DNA of 64,000 bases, taken from Parerythrobacter lutipelagi. GTDB taxonomy: Bacteria > Pseudomonadota > Alphaproteobacteria > Sphingomonadales > Sphingomonadaceae. The stretch is taken from assembly GCF_005434975.1 (NCBI RefSeq), contig NZ_SKCJ01000002.1, forward strand, positions 372,001 through 436,000. The letters run 5' to 3'. Below, piece by piece: positions 48,301-57,096 of the stretch (positions are counted from its first letter, which is position 1; every line of letters starts with the position of its first letter). The notes under the pieces were generated by a model. The model searched no databases. It was not told the DNA's origin and saw nothing but the letters and a program-made list of their open reading frames with translations. The translations under genes and the position numbers were made by a program.

Positions 48301-51300
48301 GTATAAATCTGACGGCTGGTGGAGCGGTCGATGCGCAGCAGTTGACGGCTTTCGACAATGTCAATGTCACGGCCGGAACCACTGCGAACATAGCCGGAGT
48401 GACGACCACCGTCTTTGGTACCGGCAACACGGTGACCATCAACGCGCCGATCATTTCACTCGGCGCAAGTTCGCTGGTCGGTGGATTGGTGGCCAATGCC
48501 TCTGGGGGGAATCTCGACATTTTCGGAGATGTTTCCGGAGGTGCAGCATTCGACCTCGACGCGGCGGGCGATATCAACTTCACAACGTTGACGAGTTCGC
48601 GTCAGATCAACCTCAATGCCGGTGCCAACATAGTCGGGGGTTCCACCGCCGGCACCGGCAACCGCACCATCTTCAATGAAAACCATGTGTTCACTGCCGG
48701 GGGCGACATTACCTTTACCGGGACCGTTTTTGCCAAGGATAGCCTGACGGTTACGGCGGTCGGTTCGATCGATGCGAATGCAATCGGAGCTAACGCCAAT
48801 GCCACGCTGACAGCCGCTGACATCACGTTGGACACGTCGGATGTCGCTGGCTTGCTGAGCGTTACATCCAACACCGGCGGGGTGCTTTTCACCGGACTGA
48901 TTCAATCTGGAGGCGGAATCGCAGTCAATTCCGCGACCGATATCGATTTTGACCGGATTGAAAACAGCAATGCAAATCTGTCGCTGACGGCGGCAGCCAA
49001 TGTGACCGGCGTTGATGCTGTCAACACCGCGCCGGTAGGCAGCGGCGGACTGGACCGGACGATCATCAATGCTGGTGGAGACATCACCCTGACCGGGGTC
49101 GCGCAGTCCGTAGATGACGGCGTGTTCCTGACTGCGGCTGGCAATATCGACGTCGCAACCATCGACGCAGCGGACACAATCTCGGCCATCGCAACAGGCG
49201 TCGTTGTGGTCGATACGGTCCGGAACGCCAACAATTTCAACGCGACGCTGCGCGGCAGTTCGGTCACGCTCAATTCGGGTGCTTTGGCAGGCGGCCTGAT
49301 CCTCGACGCGACGGCAGGCGACGTGTCGGGGGCGGGTGTCATTACCGTCGGCGGTGCAATCGATCTCGACGCGACTGGCAATATCGGGTTTGGCAGCCTC
49401 ACCGCGAACGGCCTGTTCAACGCCAATGCCGGCGGCGACATTTCCTTCTCGTCTGCATCATCTACCAACACCATGACCTTCGATGCCGGAGGAAACATCC
49501 TTGGCGGCACGATTACAACCGAACAGGCTACCGCAAGCTCGGAGTTTACGGCCGGAACGGATGTGATTCTGGATGACGTAACGACGCGGATTTTCACCGT
49601 CACTGCTGGCAACGACATTAAACTCGGCAACGTCGACGCACTGGGCCGCGACATCCGAGGGATCGCGATCGATCTAAATGCAGGCGGAGCGCTTTCTTTC
49701 GCTTCGCTGACAGCTGGCCGAGGCATCGATATCGACGTTGGCTCGGTCAGTGGCGGCGGCAATATTATTGCCGATGACGGAGTCAATATCCTCGCGAACA
49801 GCATCGATGTGGGCGATGTCGAGGTCCTCATCAACGGTCCGATCGTGCTTCAGGCGACTGCCGGGGACCTAGTGACCGGCAACCTGACCAACACGATTTT
49901 CGGCATTTCTGCGCTCGCATCAGGATCAGTCACCACTGGCGATCTTTTGACCACCGGGACAGCCAATGCTTCGGACATAACCGTCAACGCCGGCACTGAT
50001 GCAGATATCGGCGATGCGACTGCGGGCAACCAGTTGACGGTGACTGTCGGCGGAAATCTGACGGCGGGGGATCTTTCCTCCAATGTCGTAAGTCCGGGCA
50101 CTGCGCTGACAGTTGGCGGGGACGCCGATATCGCTTCGTTTACTGCATTGGCGGGTCCAGCCAACATTCAGGTGGGCGGAGCCTTGGCCGGGGGCGCATT
50201 TGCCGCCGACGGGGTGCTGACAATCAACGCTGCCAGTATCGACATTTTGTCCGCCAATTCGGTCAACGGGTCTGTGACCGCGAATGCCATTTCAGGCGAT
50301 GCCAGTTTCGGTGCGATTACGGCTGCGACCAATATCACTGTGGTTGCGGCGGGAACGCCGACAATCGGAAGTTTTGACGCAGGCAACAATCTATCGATCA
50401 CCGGCGCCTCTGTCGGCCTGGGCGGGGGCAGCATCGCGGGTGACCTGAATCTCACCTCGACAATTGGCGATCTTGTCCTGTCGCTCGACGGTGCGGAGCA
50501 GATCGTTGTCGGTGGCAGCGCGACGCTGTCTTCGGCTGGCGGCATCACTGTCACACACAGCAACAACACTGCCGGTACCCTGTCGCTCGACGTGAGCGGG
50601 AACATTTTGGCACAGGCGCTCGGCGGTTCGATTGATGCTCAGGCAGGATCGATCCTCTCCGGCAATGAAGTGTTCCTGCTCGCCAGCGGGGATATCGACG
50701 TGGATGACGTGCGCTCCGTGCCTGGCCTGATCATTACTGCCGGCGGCAATGTTCTGGTCAACAATGCGTCCGCCACAGGGCCGCAGGGTGGCTCGAACTT
50801 CAGCGGAATCACGATCGATGCGGGCCTCAATCCGTTCTTCTCGCCTGTCTATGACAATGCGGCGGAAGCGCGGATCACAGGAACGGTGGATTCCTATGCC
50901 AACATTACCGTCCGATCGGGCGGCAATGCAGTGTTTGCGTCAGGCTCAACCACCGTGGCCAATGACCGGCTGAGCGTGCAGACCGGCGATGACATCATTG
51001 TCGAGACAGGCGCTTCGCTGGTCAGCGGGCGCAATCCGGCGACCGCGCCGGACCCGAGCAATCCGTTCAACGGCGTTGCCGCACTCGAGCTCCAGGCCGG
51101 TGGGCTGGGTAACCTGTTGTCGGTCCCGCTTACTCCGGTGGCATCGCTTGTCGTTGGCGGTACGCTCGATGCCAACAATGGCGCGATTATCGCTTCGGCC
51201 GGGGCGATTGATGGCCTTGCGGGTGACTTTATCGCCAGTTCCATCGCGCTCGATATCAATGGCGCGCCGATGACCGGGATGATCCAGTCGGACGATGCGG

Positions 51301-54300
51301 GCCTGCTTTCTGCTTCCTGTCTGCAAGGGAACATCTGCGTCGGCAATATTGCCGCCGACAACGTCCTGGCTATCGGCCAGAACAGCGATAATGACGTGAT
51401 CCAGGCGATTGTCGAGCAAGGCACCGTCGATGCCAATGACATTCTGATCACCACGCGCAACGACATCGTTATGGGCACCAGCGGCATTGCGACCACGCTG
51501 AATGCCGCCAATGTGTTTAGTGCGACCAGCATTTCCGGCGATGTGAATCTGCTCGATGCGACCATTTCAAGCGGCAACATCCTGATCGAAGCTGCGGGCA
51601 GTCTGCTGGGTTCAGCCAGCCTGACCAGCACCGGCGATATCGGGATCACCGTGGGGCAGGATTTGAATGCTGCCTCGATCGTAACTGGCGGAGAACTCAC
51701 CACAGTTGCGGACGTTAGTGATGCGCCGGAAGGATTCTTCAGCGTTCCGGGCAACATCAACATCGGTACGCTTGAAGTCGGCATCGGTGGGGTGAACTAT
51801 TCGGCGAGCGGCAATATTGACATCGGGACGATCATCGTACCGGGCACCGACATCAATCTTTCGGCCGGCGGGCTGGCTCAACTGGGCTTCACCGATACGG
51901 CCAACAATGTCGGCCTCGACGGCGGATCAGTCGTATTCGGAGCGATTGATGCGACAGGCGATGTTACCGCCGATTCCGGTTCGACTATCGATATCGGAAC
52001 GATCACTGCGGGGAATGATATCGGCCTGCTTGCAGTCGGTGCGATCACCGGCGGGGATTTGACCGCGGCGGGATCGCTGTCACTCGATGGCGGCTCGATT
52101 GCCATCGGCAACGCCTCTGCCAATCTGATCGGACTGACCAGCGGCAGCGATATTCTGTTCGACCTGCTGCAATCGCCCAATGGAATCACGCTGATCGCGG
52201 CCAATGGCGTGATTGGCGCAAACAGCGGCCCGGGAGATATCGAAAGCGACGGCGATGTTTCGCTGACTGCGCAAGCGATAGCGCTCAACGATATTACTGC
52301 AGGCGGTTCAGTCGATGCGCAAGCGACGGCGGGTAACGCGTCGTTCGGAACGGTCGAAACAGCGGCGGACATCACTATCACAGCCAGCGGCACGCCGACC
52401 CTCGTCAATGCCATCAGCGGCGGGAAAACCAGCATCACCGGCCAGTCGGTCGCATTCGACAATGGCACAATTGGCGGCGATCTCGCGCTCACCGCAACAG
52501 CGGGCAATGTTTCCAGTAACGGAACCGTGTCGGTCGGCGGCGGCATCGCGTTGAACGCGAGCGGTGACATCGCATTTGGTTCGCTGGAAGCTCAGGGTGG
52601 CGACTTCCTGGTTGATGCAGGGGGAGCGATATCCTTTGTTGCGGCAACGGGATCGGCGTTGGTCGAAATGAGCGCTGGCAGCACGCTTCAAGGCGTTTCC
52701 GTCGATGCAGCCGGCGATGTTTCGCTCGAAGGATCCGCTGTCAGCGTGACTGATCTGCTGAGCGGAGGATCCGTCGATGTCACTGCTTCAGCAGGCGGCA
52801 TTTCGCTCGCCAACACCATCGCGCTTGGGTCGATCACTCTTGGCGCCACCGGCGATATACTCGCCGATCATGCGGAAGCAGGGACCGATTTCACTGGCAC
52901 CGCGGACGGCAATTTCACCACTGGACTGAACTCGATCATCACCGGCGGAGATATCCAGATCGTCGCCGGCAACATCGTCAATCTCGGAAACTCGACCGCA
53001 GGCGGACTGATCGACGTGCAAGGGAGCCAGATCGATTTCGTGACGCTGATTGCAGGCGGTTCGATCGACCTTCTGACTGCAGTCACGCCGAACACTTCGG
53101 TCGGCAATGGCGACATTGCGGGCACGACCGTCACAGCTGGCGCCGGGGCGAGCAGCATGGATGCGTTCGGATCGATCCTGATTGGCGGAACCATGACGAT
53201 CGGCGGCGGTTTGACGCTGGATGCGGCTGACGACATCGTCCTCACGGCCACCGATGTGCAGGGGGGCGACTTCATCGCCACCGCTGGTGGCTCGATCAGC
53301 CATGGCACGACCGATGTTGCTGACGCGCTCGATTTCCTCGCGCAGAGCGGTGACATTCTCGGCACTGGCACAGTAACAACCGGAAACGGTGCGTTTCTCG
53401 AAGCGACGCTTGGTTCGATTGCCGGCACCGAGATGTTCGTTGGCGATGGTCTGGATGTCCTTGCAGGCGGGACGGTCGATTTGCAGGACGTGATTATGTC
53501 CGCCGGTCCGGCCAAGATCACAGCGGGCGGCAACATCACCTTGCAAGACGTGATTGGCGGCGACGGGACCGACATCTCGATATCCAGCAGCAACGGGACC
53601 GTTTCGTTCGCCGATCTTCAGGCCGATGGCTTCGTCACGGTATTTGCCGGAAACGGTCCGCTGGTCGGGCTTTCCATCGACGCTGGCAGCAATGCGACTG
53701 TCGAGGGCGACACTGTCGATGTGGGTAGTGTTGCTTCCGGCGGAGATATCACGGGGATCGCGAATGTCGGCGGTTTGTTGCTCGGCAATGCGCAAGCAAG
53801 CGGTTCGATCGCATTGAGCGCTGCAACCGATGTATCGACCGGCTCCCTTGATGCCGGTACGCAAATCTCCATTGGCGGGGAAAGCTTCAGCGGAACAAGC
53901 CTTGCTGCCGGCACTTCGATAGTCATCGCTACTGCGGGCGACGCGCAATTCACCAGCGCATCGGCGGGCAGCGACATAGATCTCGTGACAGGCGGCGATG
54001 CTCTTGCTGACAGTCTCGATGCCGGAGATGCAATTGCCGTCGAAGCGGACGGACTGGCGCAGTTCGGGTCGGTCACCACGGGAACTGCGTCCGGCAGCAC
54101 AATCACCATTTCGGGTCATGACGGCGTGGTGCTGAACGAATTGATCGGCTTCGACGCGTCGTTGATCTCTGTCGCCGGTCCGGTGTCAGTCGACACCGAG
54201 ATCGATCTGGCCGGCAGTCTTGCCGCCGAGGGCAACAGTGTGTTGCTTCGCTCTACCAAGGATCTGGTGGTGTCATCGATTGCGAACGATGGCGGCATCG

Positions 54301-55598
54301 ATATCAGCACGCTTGGCAATCTTACTGCAGCTGGGGCAGGCGCGACAGCCGATATCCTGCTCTCCTCGCCCGGCGATATCGTGATCTCCGATGATGTCGT
54401 TGCGGGCGGCAATCTGAGCGTCGACGCTGGCAATCTCGTCGATGTGCAGGCTCTGGCGAGCGGCATATCAATCGATGTTTTCTCAAGCGACATCGTGATC
54501 GGTTCCGACGGGGCCATTGGCGAAAGCGACAGGACGCAAGCGATCAATTTCAACTCCCGCGCCAGTTCGGCGACGTTGGGCGGCGCGGGCGGGGCATCAG
54601 ACTACCAGCTCGACAATGACGAATTTTCGCGCGTGTTCAGTGGCGACCGTGTGAGCCTGATTTCCGGCGATTCTGACACAGGCTTGCTCCCGGTCACAAT
54701 TGATGAGCTGTCCGTTATTGCCGGTGCGGCCTCAGATGCGACCGATGGGAATATCGGACAGGGCGGAGGCCTTTTTGTAATCGGCTCCTCGATCGACGTA
54801 ATTGGGGAGGCAATCGTCAGCAATGCGGGCGTTGACACGAAACTCGGCCTTTTCGCTTCCGGTGATGTGTTCCTCGATGCAGAAACCGGTCTGCTCGAAG
54901 TGCAAGCCGGTACCGGAGATTACACCGGTTCGATCCTGATCGAGGCGGAGAATTTCTATGCAATGACCGGGGCCGCTCTCGCCGATATTCAGGGGTTGAG
55001 CATCGAAGACATAGACGCGCGGCTGGCGGACAGCGATGGGCTCGACATCCCTGAGGGTGTCATCCGGGCAGGAACGCTCGACATCACGACGATTGCCAGC
55101 GATGTCTTCATCCAGAACACGGTCCCGGGAACCGCGTTCGATGAACGCCGCGGCTTTACAGTGGATCAGTTGCTCATTTCCGACCCGAGCAGCAGTGTGC
55201 AGCCGATTGTGATTAACGGGGTCATATCCGGCAATACGGGGATCGATGCGATACCGCTGGCCGATATCAGCAGCAGTTTCGATCCCGGTTCGACCATCAA
55301 CGGATGCCTGATCGCCAATCCCTCGAGCTGCATCGTTATTCCCATCGATATCGGGCCGGGCGACAACCCGCTGCGCGATCTGATCGACGAGGAAATCGAG
55401 GACGATCCCGTCGATACCGCAACGATCGACACGGGGCTGGTCGAACTGCGCGAAGATCCGCTGCGCCGGGATGATCCACTTATCGACGAGCCGGTTACCG
55501 GTGCTGGCAATGAAGACCTGTGGGACTTTGACTCCGGCGACGAGGACGAGTGCGAAAGCGACGAGAACGGTGTGTGCCTGGCGCAAGCGGCCGAATAG
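42306..55598 (+). CDS. Giant TpsA/filamentous-haemagglutinin-like exoprotein
   Basis: A 4,430-aa secreted beta-helix protein. The signal peptide (about 1-48) has a long basic N-region and ends SAHA-Q. The TPS secretion domain spans about 115-400; its NPNGI motif appears as SPGGI at about 264-268. A Gly-rich part (about 715-1445) has dense GGTGG/GGxGG runs. From about 1445 to 4150 the protein is made of irregular repeats with GDI, AGxxI and GSI turns, typical of right-handed beta-helices. The C-terminus is Asp/Glu-rich with two Cys (CESDENGVC) and no recognised effector domain. The start at 42306 follows AGAGAGGA; a GTG at 42258 overlapping the tpsB end is less likely. The sequence is in one frame throughout with no sign of decay. 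Confidence 0.92.
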   Translation: MTNKRTGVSNPKALARGRKRSPLLRGCSALAAAVALAGVWSPSAHAQSAMPAARPAPQPIDSRAILQMRATPEVRTIASAPYMADLGMTLDAPVVPGPTASPPSGGSAIPAGSLPAPNTGGGMPNQTIAAIEGSVTSVSGPEPKVAARANGTVSAQGTVAVQSGSVVVNRSSTKDQVEVRSTEAVLNWTTLDTATIDSTTDAINFLPAGTELEFVGTGTDYTVLNRIFGTPNASGVYRGIAFEGTVTSRLSDAGPIGGNVWFYSPGGILVSSTAAFNVGGLVLTTSNLAQIDKLGTELNFLGVSEPGSQVMIENGAAVNAGDYVVMWAPRIEQAGNVRATGNVSYVGAEQGQLIVTGGLFDMSVSVGTEDANGIVHTGTTGGATPIDNPTRAISMASVAKNDFVTMLVGGNIGYDNASAASISNGVVFLTSGEDSKPGSGNIALGAGAFTSSTLMRAFGETSIKLDGQNQTLTVGNAANESDFFIISEGELNISATGGSSIFAADNFFALAGNGQTGGTVNITVDDAGRNDDTSFSGLIVGGNLTVGVQAVGTNDTNTGGVGGDAIGGQINIDLSQGGEIIAGGNLSLQAFAQAGFGETLAGTAQGGTVNLNMTGQNSRLLVGGTISADTSGRAAVNPASGGFDPFVGGNSTGGDIRFTLVDGLLNAAEIRLSSGATATSGLQATADAPDATSGSIAFANSATINVPLIALTSDALGGNGGRSFGSPPGGNGGTATAGDIALTGVSDFIGLASLEITATAVGGVGGAAGVGGSGGAGGNARAGNVLIDLDSGVFEPGAISIDTTAVGGLGGNGADNAFTGDGGNAQAGNVAIDLLTTSTAASDVSIFAQGVGGTSGVTTGTVGVVGGNGGLGIGGNVSLTVSGSVNSFDTTGGLVISATGEGGNGFTAGALPDIDGDAGDGAGGSISIAALDGAQILAGPNGGTVSLSATGFTGSVRARRTTSAQAGSFGAGTGGSISLISDGAGSLLDFDTGRLLLDVSANGANTTGGSIDIAARNAGDISVANIVQAFAQAQNFSLFDTSSGMGGTITVNVSAGSSLSANSLQLDASGDDSGAATALSESLQGGSTTGGTIVLDNSGTLTVDSIEMTATGLGGDGGSGVSFGAAGTGGTGTGGTASFNSTGTIVGLTFLQTDTSGIGGAGGDGGTGGSGGAGGDGFGGTSEVIAENDLATIVDLVVRSAGSGGTGGNGQVSGSGGIGGTGTGGSAVLSVSGTGPLLADLADASIEAGGRGGTGGVGGSGSSDEFSGAGASGGSGNGGTAAFIIGGVGASYDLDPQVVIFDADATGGTGGSGGTNLNGGIAGNGGTGGDATGGEIILEVGSGSTLTLLQATSDPFLLSATGTGGLGGTGGGIDMVSGGSAGNGGDGGTGTGGSPRLRAVGGTINGSAISLVAEGVGGTGGTGGDDLAVVLGAQGNGGTGVGGTPTIETFDGSPGIITLGTVTIDASGLAGGGTIAGSTAGGQITITDGSADPAGLISMTNLTVTATGTSTTAGTASLTLGSDSGPITVTNNMVADVSADIVFDFDGDGQLVVGNNAVLNAAGNILLTHTNNTGPVNSLDIGNDLTATAGLDFDAGANSIITASREVSITAQNIAFDTIAAGNDNIFDAGEFALTLNATNGSITSGPIGSLTAVAGVDLDATQAISIGDLAINDGPIRIDAGTTLGAGDITINQGGFVSNESIAINAGGDTTLGNVAAIDELTITSGGSLDALSLRATGITATAAGAVNIGDATIFNGVAGGGGITITGTSIILGSADASTLVGNDILLDAVAGGMTLGTINTEAFLDVAATGDIVFDTLTGAGVFLTTTAGNVTGSFASTDRNINTSRPRDVQITAPGDVVVTSFSTINDVEITAGSFETDSIITGNGAAGVASDVIINVIRNATIRSADVQGFIDVDAASITIGDIAVQAGSFLDSADGDIILDSVVTDGNVIVNSAANLLLGSSVKRGTDTFGNESMTFNAAGNVTVAGVIDSHDSINLTAGGAVDAQQLTAFDNVNVTAGTTANIAGVTTTVFGTGNTVTINAPIISLGASSLVGGLVANASGGNLDIFGDVSGGAAFDLDAAGDINFTTLTSSRQINLNAGANIVGGSTAGTGNRTIFNENHVFTAGGDITFTGTVFAKDSLTVTAVGSIDANAIGANANATLTAADITLDTSDVAGLLSVTSNTGGVLFTGLIQSGGGIAVNSATDIDFDRIENSNANLSLTAAANVTGVDAVNTAPVGSGGLDRTIINAGGDITLTGVAQSVDDGVFLTAAGNIDVATIDAADTISAIATGVVVVDTVRNANNFNATLRGSSVTLNSGALAGGLILDATAGDVSGAGVITVGGAIDLDATGNIGFGSLTANGLFNANAGGDISFSSASSTNTMTFDAGGNILGGTITTEQATASSEFTAGTDVILDDVTTRIFTVTAGNDIKLGNVDALGRDIRGIAIDLNAGGALSFASLTAGRGIDIDVGSVSGGGNIIADDGVNILANSIDVGDVEVLINGPIVLQATAGDLVTGNLTNTIFGISALASGSVTTGDLLTTGTANASDITVNAGTDADIGDATAGNQLTVTVGGNLTAGDLSSNVVSPGTALTVGGDADIASFTALAGPANIQVGGALAGGAFAADGVLTINAASIDILSANSVNGSVTANAISGDASFGAITAATNITVVAAGTPTIGSFDAGNNLSITGASVGLGGGSIAGDLNLTSTIGDLVLSLDGAEQIVVGGSATLSSAGGITVTHSNNTAGTLSLDVSGNILAQALGGSIDAQAGSILSGNEVFLLASGDIDVDDVRSVPGLIITAGGNVLVNNASATGPQGGSNFSGITIDAGLNPFFSPVYDNAAEARITGTVDSYANITVRSGGNAVFASGSTTVANDRLSVQTGDDIIVETGASLVSGRNPATAPDPSNPFNGVAALELQAGGLGNLLSVPLTPVASLVVGGTLDANNGAIIASAGAIDGLAGDFIASSIALDINGAPMTGMIQSDDAGLLSASCLQGNICVGNIAADNVLAIGQNSDNDVIQAIVEQGTVDANDILITTRNDIVMGTSGIATTLNAANVFSATSISGDVNLLDATISSGNILIEAAGSLLGSASLTSTGDIGITVGQDLNAASIVTGGELTTVADVSDAPEGFFSVPGNINIGTLEVGIGGVNYSASGNIDIGTIIVPGTDINLSAGGLAQLGFTDTANNVGLDGGSVVFGAIDATGDVTADSGSTIDIGTITAGNDIGLLAVGAITGGDLTAAGSLSLDGGSIAIGNASANLIGLTSGSDILFDLLQSPNGITLIAANGVIGANSGPGDIESDGDVSLTAQAIALNDITAGGSVDAQATAGNASFGTVETAADITITASGTPTLVNAISGGKTSITGQSVAFDNGTIGGDLALTATAGNVSSNGTVSVGGGIALNASGDIAFGSLEAQGGDFLVDAGGAISFVAATGSALVEMSAGSTLQGVSVDAAGDVSLEGSAVSVTDLLSGGSVDVTASAGGISLANTIALGSITLGATGDILADHAEAGTDFTGTADGNFTTGLNSIITGGDIQIVAGNIVNLGNSTAGGLIDVQGSQIDFVTLIAGGSIDLLTAVTPNTSVGNGDIAGTTVTAGAGASSMDAFGSILIGGTMTIGGGLTLDAADDIVLTATDVQGGDFIATAGGSISHGTTDVADALDFLAQSGDILGTGTVTTGNGAFLEATLGSIAGTEMFVGDGLDVLAGGTVDLQDVIMSAGPAKITAGGNITLQDVIGGDGTDISISSSNGTVSFADLQADGFVTVFAGNGPLVGLSIDAGSNATVEGDTVDVGSVASGGDITGIANVGGLLLGNAQASGSIALSAATDVSTGSLDAGTQISIGGESFSGTSLAAGTSIVIATAGDAQFTSASAGSDIDLVTGGDALADSLDAGDAIAVEADGLAQFGSVTTGTASGSTITISGHDGVVLNELIGFDASLISVAGPVSVDTEIDLAGSLAAEGNSVLLRSTKDLVVSSIANDGGIDISTLGNLTAAGAGATADILLSSPGDIVISDDVVAGGNLSVDAGNLVDVQALASGISIDVFSSDIVIGSDGAIGESDRTQAINFNSRASSATLGGAGGASDYQLDNDEFSRVFSGDRVSLISGDSDTGLLPVTIDELSVIAGAASDATDGNIGQGGGLFVIGSSIDVIGEAIVSNAGVDTKLGLFASGDVFLDAETGLLEVQAGTGDYTGSILIEAENFYAMTGAALADIQGLSIEDIDARLADSDGLDIPEGVIRAGTLDITTIASDVFIQNTVPGTAFDERRGFTVDQLLISDPSSSVQPIVINGVISGNTGIDAIPLADISSSFDPGSTINGCLIANPSSCIVIPIDIGPGDNPLRDLIDEEIEDDPVDTATIDTGLVELREDPLRRDDPLIDEPVTGAGNEDLWDFDSGDEDECESDENGVCLAQAAE
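44450..46640 (+). repeat. Glycine-rich low-complexity repeat region in the exoprotein gene
   Basis: About 2.2 kb coding for recurrent GGxGG, GGTG and GSGGxGG runs separated by short beta-strand segments of about 20-40 residues (VLIDL, GAISIDTTAVGG). At DNA level the units GGCGGC and GGCACC recur but are not an exact tandem array. Such runs probably lie at the turns of the beta-helix. Confidence 0.75.
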
Positions 55599-55647
55599 GC
55601 GCTAACGTCTTGACCTCTGGGCAAACGCGCGTGCAAGGCGCGCAGCC

Positions 55648-57096
55648 ATGAGCGACACCCCTCTCAAGCTGTTCAACAGCCTGACCCGCGAGTTGGAGAT
55701 ATTCGAACCGGTCCATGCCGGTCAGGCGCGGGTCTATACCTGCGGCCCGACAGTCTACAATTACCAGCATATCGGCAATATGCGGGCCTATGTGTTCGCC
55801 GACACGCTGGGCCGGACCCTCAGCTGGAAAGGCTTCTCCCTTCGCCACGTCATCAACATTACCGATGTCGGCCATCTGACCTCCGATGCCGACGAGGGTG
55901 AGGACAAGATGGAGAAGATGGCGGCCCGTGAAGGCAAGTCCGCCTGGGATATTGCGCGTTTCTATCAGGAGGATTTCGAGCGTGACTTGGCCCGTTTGAA
56001 CAACCGCCCTGTCCAGCACCCACGCGCTACGGACTATGTCGACGCGATGATCGAGTGGGGCAAAAAGATCGCGCCGGATCACTGCTACGAGCTTGATGGC
56101 GGGCTTTATTTCGATGTCTCCAGCGTCGCGGACTACGGGCGGCTCGCCCGGGCGGTTACCGACGATGGCGAAGGCAGAATCGACACCGTCGAAGGCAAGC
56201 GCAACGCGGCCGATTTCGCCATCTGGCGCAAGACACCGGCGGGTGAAACGCGGCAGATGGAATGGGACAGCCCATGGGGCAGAGGGGCACCCGGCTGGCA
56301 TCTGGAATGCTCGGTGATGGGCCGCAATCTGCTCGGCTTTCCGCTCGACATTCATACCGGGGGGATCGACCACCGCGAAATCCACCATCCGAACGAGATT
56401 GCCCAAAACCAGGCGTTCTGCGGCTGTGGCAGCTTGTCCGAGGCCGCAAACTCCGGCGCGAAAATCTGGATGCACAACAACTTCCTGGTCGAGCGGTCGG
56501 GCAAGATGTCGAAGAGTGCAGGCGAGTTTCTGCGGCTGCAATTGCTGGTCGACAAAGGCTATCATCCGCTGGCTTACCGCATGATGTGCCTGCAGGCGCA
56601 CTATCGCAGCGAGCTGGAATTCAGTTGGGGCGGGCTCGCTGCCGCTTTGACCCGCCTCAAACGGATGGTGATGGCGGTGGAGCGCCTGTCGGATGCGGTG
56701 TCTGCCCCGACGATCGACCACGCCAAATTCGCATCTTCACTGGCGAAATTCACCGATGCAATGAGTGACGACCTTGGCACGCCGGTTGCCTTGACCGCAT
56801 TGGAAGACGCGTTGGCCGTCAAGAAAGTCGATGCCGGAATCAAGCGGGCCGTGATCGAGCATATGGACAACGTCCTTGGTCTCGACTTGTTCGATCTGAA
56901 GCGGACGGACCTGCGGATACGGCCGAAGGACACACAAATGACCGAGGCTGAAATCGAAGCCGAACTGATCCGCCGCAAACAAGCCCGCGTGGCGAAAGAT
57001 TTTGCCGCGTCCGATGCGATTCGCGAATCCCTGGCGGCCAAGGGCGTCGAAGTGATGGACGGTGATCCGCTGGGCTGGGACTGGAAGCTGGGTTGA
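55648..57096 (+). CDS. cysS: Cysteinyl-tRNA synthetase
   Basis: A 482-aa class I synthetase. The HIGH box is HIGN in YNYQHIGNMR; the KMSKS loop is intact in RSGKMSKSAG. Zinc ligands are visible in YTCGPTVY, the WHLECSVM segment, and HIHP-type IHHPNE. The C-terminal DALR-like helical domain ends near residue 470 (KGVEVMDGDPLGWDWK). It is the first essential gene after the secretion operon. Its stop overlaps the TTG of the RES-like gene (TTGA). Confidence 0.97.
   Translation: MSDTPLKLFNSLTRELEIFEPVHAGQARVYTCGPTVYNYQHIGNMRAYVFADTLGRTLSWKGFSLRHVINITDVGHLTSDADEGEDKMEKMAAREGKSAWDIARFYQEDFERDLARLNNRPVQHPRATDYVDAMIEWGKKIAPDHCYELDGGLYFDVSSVADYGRLARAVTDDGEGRIDTVEGKRNAADFAIWRKTPAGETRQMEWDSPWGRGAPGWHLECSVMGRNLLGFPLDIHTGGIDHREIHHPNEIAQNQAFCGCGSLSEAANSGAKIWMHNNFLVERSGKMSKSAGEFLRLQLLVDKGYHPLAYRMMCLQAHYRSELEFSWGGLAAALTRLKRMVMAVERLSDAVSAPTIDHAKFASSLAKFTDAMSDDLGTPVALTALEDALAVKKVDAGIKRAVIEHMDNVLGLDLFDLKRTDLRIRPKDTQMTEAEIEAELIRRKQARVAKDFAASDAIRESLAAKGVEVMDGDPLGWDWKLG

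Noticed and set aside
43337-55586. Many long open frames on the minus strand opposite the exoprotein gene (for example 44351-45382, 46952-48265, 48902-49834, 52788-54119)
   Set aside because: They are rich in Pro, Ala, Ser and Thr, which is what the complement of Gly/Ala/Asp/Thr repeat codons gives. None has a signal, domain or ribosome-binding site, and the plus-strand frame is plainly coding.
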